Positions 47,069-56,663 of a DNA stretch of 64,000 nucleotides are shown here, piece after piece. How positions within the stretch are numbered: the first letter of the stretch is position 1; each line of letters starts with the position of its first letter. Where the stretch lies: assembly GCA_932294295.1 (NCBI GenBank), contig OW028576.1, positions 49,246,199 to 49,310,198 on the forward strand, in the 5' to 3' direction. Under the pieces are notes generated by a model. The model searched no databases. It had not been told where the DNA came from and saw only the letters and a list, made by a program, of their open reading frames with translations. Source of the DNA: Alitta virens (Eukaryota; Annelida; Polychaeta; Phyllodocida; Nereididae). Made by a program: the position numbers and the translations under genes.

Positions 47069-48302
47069 TGCCACTACAGCCCTTGGCAACCATAGTTGTC
47101 ATTAGCAACCAGTTGACATATTCCATACAGGTTCTATAAGTCATAATAGACATAGATTTGTGATCCTAATATCAATAATCATATCACACCAACATTTTTA
47201 ATCAGAAATTAGATAATTTCCAGGGCAATAAACACAGTAAATTTAAACATTATAGATTTAATTTGTATTTACACTGGAAAATAACATTAGGTCCTGAGTG
47301 GTCCTTATAGAGAGGTGATGATTATACCGAGGTGGTCTCATAAGCAAGGTAGGCCTACTTAATTAACTAGCACTGCAGTGTGCATCTCTTGAACTTCGAC
47401 CTCATAATTTGACCTTTGACCCAGATGAATTACGACGTCATAGAGCTTCTGATTACCATGGCAACAGATCAAGCTACACAATCCCACCCTGACAAATCAA
47501 AGCTGCATGGGAGTATGCACAATCCCATCATACATACATTGCAGGTATATACACATTCATGCATAAATACTTTAGAAATCTGTTTATCAGTATCGCAGAA
47601 ATTAACCCCCTTTGGGGAGGGGGGTAGGGTGAATATATCAACAGCAGCTGTGGACATGAGCGTCACTAAACTACCCTCCCCGCGGGGTAATTACCCCTCT
47701 CCAGAGTCAGCTGAATTTGTTGTGAAAACAAACAATTGTTTATCTGTGAAGTGCATACCCCAAACATCGCTCATTCTAAATGCTGACATTTTATCAGGTT
47801 ATAAATATAAGTCAAATAAATTAAATAACTTATTTTCAAAATATTATCAGAAATAATCCATGTTAATAAGTCCGTTAATTTTACTAAAATTAATAATTAA
47901 CAATCAAATTCCTGACATTCTACTCTATTTTATTCCCACGAATATTTCTTTGCAAAACAATGCCCATTGTTTCATGTTTTTAGCGTTCAATATAATTCCT
48001 GAATTTCGCGGATTCCCAGATCTTTAATATTTCCTTAATTCTCCCAAAGAAAAAAGGTCGAAAAAAAAAGTGCCGACATCTCGCGAATGAATACAATCCA
48101 TTGTAATACAAGCCTTTTCACACCTCCCAGGCCAAATATGCAAGAGCACAGCCAACTAGTCCTTCTTTCTGCTCTGCTTAAAATGTGGTTTCAGCTATTC
48201 TTCTTCTTCTTTTTTTCTTTTCCTTTTTCCCCCTTTTAAGTGACTATATATTTGCATAAATTCGCTCTCCATGTCATATGTTAGTACTCTTAGATTATAT
48301 TG

Positions 48303-48364
48303 CTCTTTCTTTCTCTCTTTCTTTCTTTCTTTCTTTCTGTCTCTCTTTCTTTCTATCTTTCTTT
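48303..48364. repeat. CTTT microsatellite
   Basis: CTTT units with CTCT and CTGT interruptions. Confidence 0.9.
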
Positions 48365-49509
48365 ACACTGTATTTCCTCGTATACTATAATGTAGATAAA
48401 ATGTTACCTTGAAAATATATGTGATAGGGCCTATTATATTTACCCCATTTTTTGGGTTATAAACTGGGGCGTATTATCTTAGTTTAAAGAGAAGACCCCG
48501 GCGTCTAATTGATACCGGCGTTTATTTGAGATAAATAAATTTCATAATATGCTATTTTCAATGCCATACTAAAAAGCTCCCTAACTCAAATGAGACTGGC
48601 TCCTATTTTAGACCCGGCTTCTAATCGAGAAAATACCTTTGAAACCCAGTCCGGGCTTCGAACCCATGTCTAATCAACCATCTATAGTGAAATAAATTTC
48701 TTATTAAGCCTTGTGTAATTTGTGTTTGTGCCATTTTTACAATATAGGACATTTACTCATTTTGCACATGAAAACCAGAGTGAATTAGCAATTAACCTTT
48801 TAGCAGGCTTATTTCATAATTCATTAGCCCGATTCAATTATATTTCATAAAGTAGCTCATAATGGGCCATCAAATATGATTTATTACAAATGACCCAGTT
48901 ATAGTGACACTCTGAGTGATAGGCCACCATTGCATAACACTATTTCTGCTGAATATAACACTATTTATTGATCCCTAAAAACACTGCAACATTTCACTGA
49001 AATTATAACAAGTGTCAGCTTCAAATCTAAGCGACAGCTAAATGCTATATTTTCATATGTAATGTGATAGTTTAATATCAAACAGTTGATGAACTGTCAT
49101 AAAGCAGAATTTTTAGTAACATCAATCTCATACTGTTATTGTAATATACTAAATATATCAAAACCTAACTTGGCAGTTTCCATGATATAAATGAGTATAT
49201 TTTGGCAAGTAACATAACACTAAAAGCTAAAATTCTGAATTATTCATTTACACCATTTCATAATCAGCAAATTTCATTGAAATGTTTCTTTATTACCCGT
49301 TTACGCATCTATTAATTTCTTTAAAAAAGGCAAAATACTACAACTATACAAATTCACGTGCAAATCTTTAGCCATTATCGACAAAAATTCATGTTTTATT
49401 CCAGATGTTTTTTTAGTGTCGTCTGGAGAGCTATTTTTAGCATCAAAATGTTTACAAGTTGTTTATCACCAAGGAGACAATAACACAATAACACAATAAC
49501 TAATAAACA

Positions 49510-49583
49510 GGAGGAGGAGGATGAGGAGGGATGAGGAGGAGGAGGAGGAGGATGAGGAGGAGCAGGGAGGAGGAGCTGGAGGA
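49510..49583. repeat. GGA trinucleotide repeat
   Basis: GAG units with ATG and CA interruptions. Confidence 0.85.
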
Positions 49584-50175
49584 TTATAATCAGAGCAATT
49601 AAGGCCTAATTTGCATAGTCTCGCCCAGCTAGAGACTTCAGTGGGGGTATAATAACTAATCAGATTATCTTGATAATATATTTTATAATCAGATTATATT
49701 CTGTTATAAGGGTATTACAGTTGTTGTCCTGATCAGCCTAGCACCTCTATTATGCTGTGCTATTATATACAGTGATAAGCTTGAACCATCTGCCCTTATT
49801 ATCCCTAAATTGTGTGTCCCACTCGAAAAATGCTATGGGCCCATTTCAGTCATTTTAATTCTGTACGATAATATTGAAGATATTTAGCATAATTTCATAC
49901 ATATTTATAAGAATATAAGCAAATCATGGAAACGATTGTAAAAAGACTGGCGAATCCTGGTACTTTCACAACAAGAACTGGTGCTAGTTATTAAACAGAG
50001 CTAATGCTGTGGATTTTTTACTCCTATTTTTGTTCCTGACTTGCAAGTTTATCAGACGACATGGAACACCTTGCCGAAGCCAACATTTCCCGAAGAAAAA
50101 AAAACGAAAATCCAAAAAAAATATGGAAGTTCTGTATAATATGAACATTTATACTTACAACATTAAATAGAATAT

Positions 50176-50176
<1 letters not shown>

Positions 50177-50220
<44 letters not shown>

Positions 50221-50264
50221 CATTCATTCATTCATTCATTCATTCATTCATCCATCCATCCATT
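50177..50264. repeat. GATT then CATT tetranucleotide microsatellite
   Basis: About eleven GATT units change abruptly into about eleven CATT/CATC units. Confidence 0.95.
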
Positions 50265-50370
50265 CCTTAAAACTAGTTTATCAAAAACTTCATCCAATAA
50301 TTCATACACTCTTTCACTCAGTATTATACTCAGCAATTCACTTCATTCACCAGTTGTCTATACATATACG

Positions 50371-50472
50371 CTGGGGCAAGTGCAAGACCCCACCCAAGGG
50401 GTAAATGTGTACCAAGGTAACAGACACTTAGGTGAGGACTCCCAAGTCAAGTCATCCTAACGTCTGCCTCTA
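50371..50472 (+). repeat. dispersed repeat family P, copy 4
   Basis: CTGGGGCAAGTGCAAGACCC, then GGGGTAAATGTGTACCAAGG, GGACTCCCAAGTCAAGTCATC and ACGTCTGCCTCTAG. A good match to the copies at 27957 and 5532. Confidence 0.75.
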
Positions 50473-52148
50473 GATAGTCAAATGCACTTGCTGAAATCTT
50501 AAATACAACTATCTATAACTTAATTACATACGCAGGCTTGATTAAAGCTGGAGAAATCTTTCTCACAGATGGAAGCATTTTAAACAAGCACGGGGGCAAG
50601 TGAGTCCGGCAGCCAGGAGCACTGAGATCGGGGGGTGGCGAAGCATGATTTGGCGGAGGGGTCACGGGGCGGTGGAGGGGGGAGAAGAGGTCCCTTTAAG
50701 AGAATAAATGACCGGCCAGGTGCTGTGATGGGGGGCTGGCTACTTCATCAATAAACTCCCCCCCCCCCCTTCTCAAATACTACTGCTGCTGCTCTAACCG
50801 AATTATAATTGACTCACAATCGTATGTCCAGCTTTTTAAAGTACATTTGTCCTAAAATAATAAACTTTGACAAAATAATACATATTTGTGCATGATACTT
50901 TCAATGCGAAAAGGCAACTGTATGTCATATCCTACATGACTTTTTGTATATTTATCATTCTCATAATAAACCCTCTAAGTTCAGTATTTTAGAACTGCCT
51001 TGACCACTGCCAGTACTGTGGTCAGTCTACTAGTGGACAAGGGTCATTTGTGCTATAATAAGCACCTACCCTGACCTCTTATTTACCTAAATTATTCATA
51101 AAATGGCCAGTGGGGGTAAAAAAAAACTAGCATTTCACCCCAGAACACTAGTTATTAACTTTTCAACAAATAACACTACATTTTTGATTGATGTGTTTTA
51201 ACAAAAGGAATACTGTAGTGCCATACACTTAGTATATTGTACTATGAAATAGTAACAAATAGGTAAATAATGAATTCCACTTTTTCAATGTATTATTCCT
51301 TATAGATTATAAATTCTTTCAAAAAAGGTTTCGAAGTAGCAAATTAAACAACAATAAAATTGTTATAAGTTAGGAAATTGTTATTAAAAGGATGTGCTGT
51401 AACTTTATAATTGAAAACTTCATGACATAAACTTGATACACTTTCCTAATTACTATCAATTATTTCTAAATACAATTGAGAAACTCATCACCAAATACGG
51501 TCATTCATTTGCATATTTAGCAACCCATAATATAGTCTCGGCATATATTTTCCTTTTTTGAGGTATAATTATTTCAGAGAAGTTTTACCCTAAAGCAACG
51601 TGTAGGTTGAATACCCCTAGGCAAGAACTAATCAGTCAAATTTGTAAAACATGAAAATAATAGACAAAAAAATATATATTGAAAAAATATAACAACTATA
51701 CGCGGTTTCCCTTGAGGTTAAATAAAATATCAAATAGTCAAACGTGTAAAGTATATAATATTTTCCATGATGCTTGGAATCAGACAGTGAGTAGCATGGC
51801 ATCATTACATTTGCCTCGACACCTGAGTCAGACAATTTTCATCATCAATAAAAGATAATGTACTTAATAAGCACTCATGCAATAAATTAATTGATACATT
51901 TATAATAATATCACATAATAAATAAAGACCAATATTTGAAGACCAATAAAAAATTAACAAAACGACAATTTGTAAATATTTCAACTGATCATAAATCAAC
52001 CATTATTATTTAACCTTAATCCATTTAATAACCAATTAGTCAAGCAATTGAAATATTGCAAATAAATGGATTTTCAAAATAAAGATATATCATCAAATAA
52101 TAAGTATATCTAATTATTAAATAATTGGAATATTATATTTATACTCAC

Positions 52149-52524
52149 CAACCACAGTGACAGCCACAGTGTCTTTGAGATCTGATAATTGCAATGAACA
52201 GGTGTACTCCCCATTTTCAGATTTCTGGCTATTGGTAATCCGCAAGTCATAACCATCTTGATGGGATATTATTGAATATCTTTCATTCGTTGTCCATTTG
52301 ACATCATTGACGAATAAAATTTCTCCGTTCAGTTTATTCCAAGAGAGTTGTTTATTCCCCCTGTTTGATATTCTGCATTTTAAAGTCGTTTCTCCCCCCT
52401 CAGAAACAAATGTATCAATTGGTTTTTCAATCCAAGATGGATCTTGGCAGTACACACAGACTGTTGATAAAAACAGCACCACAACTTGTAGTAATTCCAT
52501 AATATTAACATTTGCAGGCTTCAT
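52149..52524 (-). CDS. Ig receptor gene, first coding exon (signal peptide and V-set Ig domain)
   Basis: Encodes 125 residues plus one base, ending at donor GTGAGTATA (52148 downward). Start chosen at ATG 52524; a second in-frame ATG at 52500 also has a good context, and either leaves a clean signal peptide (MELLQVVVLFLSTVCVYC) before QDPSWIEKP. Cys50, Trp62, the DGYDLRITNSQ strand and YTC (Cys109) define one V-set Ig domain. The layout resembles domain 1 of Kirrel/Roughest and nephrin/SNS, homophilic and heterophilic adhesion proteins of the plasma membrane. The phase-1 end joins the 32300-32599 exon in frame as VVVVPGQ. The gene is 5' complete for coding but lacks its 3' part; no transmembrane segment is visible here. 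Which member of the family it is cannot be decided. Confidence 0.87.
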
Positions 52525-54424
52525 TTTGACTATTAAATGTTGCACGTAATTATTCAATCATGCTATATTCTGTAGTTTTTTAATTCCGTAAAAATCACAG
52601 TTGCATATATATCCAATTGAAGTTTCTTAGTATTCCAGCAATGCTATTCAATCCTTCAGCAATGCTATTCAATCCTTAAGTGTGTGATTCTGTTGCAAAA
52701 ATCCTGAAAACGATATCCAGTAGGTGACATCCACAATTTTTGAAGTCACTGATTTGATTCTGTCAACCAGTCACCCAACAGACACGACACGTGGTAATGT
52801 TTTGGCTGAAAACTCTATTAAAATGGGCTGCCTCTCCTTCAAATTCGTCACAGCCATTGTGGAAGCATCTAGCTACAGTCCTGTCACATTTTCCAACGCT
52901 GTCACATCTCCATTTCAAGTAAATCCAACAATATTTAGAACATACGTCCTCACTCCAAGAATGCCACAACTGAACTGAATCGCCATCAGAGTGTAGTTCG
53001 CATGGCGCCCACTACAGCCGCTGGGGTCGCCACTTGCAAGGAGCATCCAGGGGCCCCCTACCCACCACTTGATGAAGTTGATGGCACAAAGGCGACTCGA
53101 CTATTTATTCGTTAAAAACCATGGATTTACTGTAGCCGACTGCATACAGTGGCATTAATTTTGTGAAGTGTACTGAGTGCCATTCCGTGTTTGTCATCAG
53201 CTGCAGGACCTTGAGCAAAGGCATTTTAATTGTGTGTGGACCTAAAACTTTAAAAGGGCTTCTCCAAAAATAAGACTTCGCGATAGATGCGAATATGACC
53301 AAGGATATATAATTATATATGTATCCTTGATATATTTATATGGCTATAGACCTCACAGTGAAACCATTGCCATCTATGAGGGTTGTAACGCATGACATGA
53401 CATGGGTTTTGTTAATCACACCCACAGATGCCTTAAATGCTTAAATTGCAGATCTTATCATTTCAATTTATTACATTTCATAAGCTGATTGTTGCCAAAT
53501 GCCAACTAAGTAAATAGTGGTTATAGACGCTCCTGTCAATAATATGTCATCTGTGATTTTATGAATGTATATAATGCAACTGCCTATTGTGAATTAACTC
53601 TATTGATCATAAAAATAAAATAAAATTCATAATATCTGCAAAATAATTCATAATATCTATGGCAATATAATTATGAAATAACTAACAAATAGATAGATAA
53701 ATACATAAAAGTAAATAATAGCTAAGTCTAATCATGGACTCATAAGCTTATGACTCCATGGTCTAATCAAATAATTAATAATAATAAGAAGAAGAGATAG
53801 AAATCAATAACAAACTCGGAATATAATATTGTGCTAATTAAAATTTCAACTTTTGCATCTTCAATTCTTCAGTTTAACAGCTATGGCTTCAGACTTTGGG
53901 AATGCAATGTCAATACCAATAGCATAGGTTAGATGAAATGAAGCCTGGCTGCATTCACCCTTGGGGAATTGCAAGTGTCAAATGTTTCAAGGGAAGAGTT
54001 CTCTGACAATAAGCAGACCCCATTGCCTTCTCATTGCCTTCTCATTCACATCTCATCAAGGGGCCAGGTTTAGAAAGTTCATCAGAGAAAGAATGCAGTG
54101 AGGGGGGGGGGGGGGTTACCAATACAGCAGAAGGGCCCATTCATCACCCCCATAACACCATATCTCATCTCTCTCTCTCTCTATCTAGTCTCTGTGTATC
54201 TATCTATCTCTTTATCTATGTCTCTACTATCTATCTAATATCTATCTATCTATCTATCAGCGCCTCTCCTCCCCCCCACCCCTCGTTCGGCGCCGATTAT
54301 TACATTGCAAAAAGGCCAATATAGCCATCAGTTAGGGAGAGGCACTGACCAATGAATGACGGCCCCCCCCCCGTCTGAATTGTTCTGGATCCGCCGCCGC
54401 TATCTATCTATCTATAGATCCATT

Positions 54425-54495
54425 TCCAATTTCACATTTAGCCAATTATGCTGAACGTCCCAGGTTTGATCCCCAACCTCAGCACTCTGTCTATG
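54425..54495 (+). mobile_element. tRNA-derived SINE fragment
   Basis: CAATTTCACATTTAGCCA, then GCTGAACGTCCCAGGTTTGA with the B box at 54463-54472, then CTCAGCACT. Matches the SINE at 40156-40310 but the A-box end is missing. Confidence 0.65.
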
Positions 54496-54737
54496 CTGAA
54501 CAGCAGCCGTGCCCTATCAGCTCTTTGTCATCATGAAGTTTCTAAATTTTACCCCATCCTCACTTCCTCCTCACAGTCGACTGTCTGTGTTGTGACAAGG
54601 TCCACAGCTGCAAGTCAGAACTACGGTACTACAGACATCATCCAGATTTGCTGGCAAAATCAAAATCTAGTTGGTCAAAGTAGGCCTACTACAGCCTGCT
54701 GTGTGAAATTCTCTCTATGCATGCCTCAATGCTACTC

Positions 54738-54846
54738 CCTGGGTCTGAAGCAGCATGCAGCTGCCAGAGGCAGACGTAATGATGACATAATATAAGGCTT
54801 GGAGTCCACCATATGTTACCCATCCCATGGTCTTTTACTCTATGAG
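54738..54846 (-). repeat. dispersed repeat family P, inverted copy
   Basis: On the minus strand: GTAAAAGACCATGGGATGGG, GTGGACTCCAAGCC, then TCATCATTACGTCTGCCTCTG. Same block order as the plus-strand copies. Confidence 0.7.
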
Positions 54847-55080
54847 CTTTGAAAAATCTTAGAGTATGCAATGCTGCTTTAATGTGCGTGCTGAGAGTGG
54901 TAGATAAGCTTAGATATACGTGGAGCTGTATAAAAAAAAAATGTACCACGTCATTTGTATTAAGTAGTCTGACTTCTTTTCTTAACTGCTACACGGACCA
55001 AGTCTGCGTGTATTGCAACAGGTTAGAGGCCCCCAATAAATTTGGACCACTGGCACAATAGATGGATAAAATGGTCCACA

Positions 55081-55283
55081 AGGTGCAAGCTGTTCGACGC
55101 CACGAGCGCCCTCTTGTGGAAACCGGTGGTGCTCCCGGCGGGATTAGTGAGAAGTAATTTCAAAATGTGAATAGGGGGCAGCACTTTCGTGAAGGGCCCG
55201 GGAACCAAGCCACAATTTTTGCCTCAAAGAACAAAAATGAGCCTGGGAAAAGTTGGGATTTCCTGCCAAGTATCTTCTTCAAG
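55081..55283 (+). other. predicted non-coding first exon and promoter area of the zinc-finger gene
   Basis: A CpG-containing, less AT-rich island that ends in a near-perfect donor, AAG followed by GTATGT (55284 onward). It would splice to the acceptor at 56620. The transcription start is not defined; the left boundary here is only the start of the GC-richer island. A CTCF-like site lies at 55105-55119. The exon cannot extend the protein because exon 2 has an in-frame TGA upstream of its ATG. Confidence 0.55.
55105..55119 (-). promoter_or_regulatory. CTCF-like site at the predicted promoter
   Basis: On the minus strand CCACAAGAGGGCGCT fits the CTCF core. Confidence 0.4.
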
Positions 55284-56619
55284 GTATGTAATCGTCATTT
55301 GGGTAGTCTGTGCGGTGGGAAAGCGGCTAGGCGGTCTGGAATTGAAGGGCGGATTTTGCGATTTTGGGACAGAAAGAAAGGAACTGTATTATCGCTCAAG
55401 TAAACACCAAAAATCAGTGCTCCTCATTTTTCATCGCAATTAATCTCGCTAATTATGCGAGTTTTGTGTCAAAATTACTGTCATCTTGTGGCAAATATAT
55501 TTCCACACTCGAATATGTACATTTCGTGTGGTTAGTTGGGGGATCGAACGAATTTTAAGGTGACAAATTTGACAACCTCTCGCGGATGATGCTTCCATTT
55601 TTTTTGTCTGTCAACAAAGTAGCGAAGATGGGCGCGTGTGACCTTTGCGAAAATTCACCCAAAAATACAAAAATAATTCCTCTATTTACTTGTAGTATCG
55701 CAATAATCGACACGGCGTTGTTTAATAGTGTAATGTATCTAACATAATGGCCGATTTTGCTGGGAGCATCTGAGTGTGTATAAGCTGTCAGTTTAGGGAA
55801 GCCACATGTCTGAATGTGTATTGTCAATCAGATCATTATCTCAGAGTGTTAGATTACACAGGTTTTGATCAGTTTGCATGGCAGATATCACCATTTTGCA
55901 CCTCATTTTATTCAATACATATGTGTGGATTTGTCTTGTATAATTTAGAACATCATTGCCAAGAAATAATGCTGTTTGTAATGTTGTCATGATTAGGTTA
56001 GCATTGCTCATGCAACGTGACTAATTAGATTGTCACACAGGAGCTGAACATGACCCCAGTAGTAGTGTGACTAAGTAATGATTCAGGTGATTTATCCGCC
56101 AATGACTCATTTTACCAATTTGATAATTGTAAACTAACTGATTTCATGGATTTGGGATGTAGCTAGTTTTCATTGCTGATATATTTAGCAAATGCTGGCC
56201 TTAAACCAAACTTTAGTAGCAACAAAACAATTTGAGCTTTGTTGTTTCTCAGCTCCTGTTTTGGTAGCAATTAAAACAATTTTTCAATTGTTGATTTTTC
56301 TGTTTAATTGCAATGTTTTTTAATTGCAATATTATGTCATTTCCGAGTTAATTGCAATAATTGTCTGTTAGAAAATTGTGTAATGATGTGGGTACATTAA
56401 TTGTGAATACACAATGTGTCTGATTTAATTCTGAATTACAATTAAAGTTTTGTTTTGCAATGTTTTTAACTGCAATGTTGTCATTTCCTTGTTAATTGCA
56501 ATGTCGGATTAATTAATGAGGCAAGAAATCTGTCATTGAAGTGTGTACATTATTTATAAATACCTGAAGTTGAGTTTGGTCTCTTTTACTCATAATAATT
56601 TGCTTCTCCTCTTTTGCAG
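55284..56619 (+). other. predicted intron 1 of the zinc-finger gene
   Basis: Runs from GTATGT to TCCTCTTTTGCAG. Its 3' third (about 56310-56411 and 56458-56565) holds two diverged tandem copies of a roughly 100-bp segment rich in TTAATTGCAAT and GTCATTTCC. No ORF is supported. Confidence 0.6.
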
Positions 56620-56663
56620 GATTATGAAGTCATGAGTGAATCCACGTCCAGGGCAGCACCAAA

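Larger units (their letters stand above)
32600..52148. other. first visible intron of the Ig receptor gene
   Basis: About 19.5 kb of AT-rich non-coding DNA; no exon with good splice sites was found on either strand. It contains G or C homopolymer runs (34144-34159, 36338-36352, 39868-39882, 41061-41070, 50758-50769), CTCF-like and X-box-like sites, a TGACGTCA pair, a SINE, many microsatellites and very AT-rich tracts (about 42500-45200 and 47800-49500). A degenerate CAATATA...TTCT repeat lies at about 41395-41600. Confidence 0.65.
52525..55080. other. intergenic region between divergent genes
   Basis: About 2.6 kb separating the 5' ends of the Ig receptor gene (minus) and the zinc-finger gene (plus). 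It should contain the Ig promoter and 5' untranslated exon, which I cannot place. It also holds a 14-G run (54102-54115), a 10-C run (54363-54372), a CTAT microsatellite (about 54175-54260), a SINE fragment and an inverted copy of repeat family P. Confidence 0.6.

Noticed and set aside
52525..52557. Start of the Ig receptor at 52557
   Set aside because: The codon there is TTG; ATG at 52524 or 52500 leaves a proper signal peptide.
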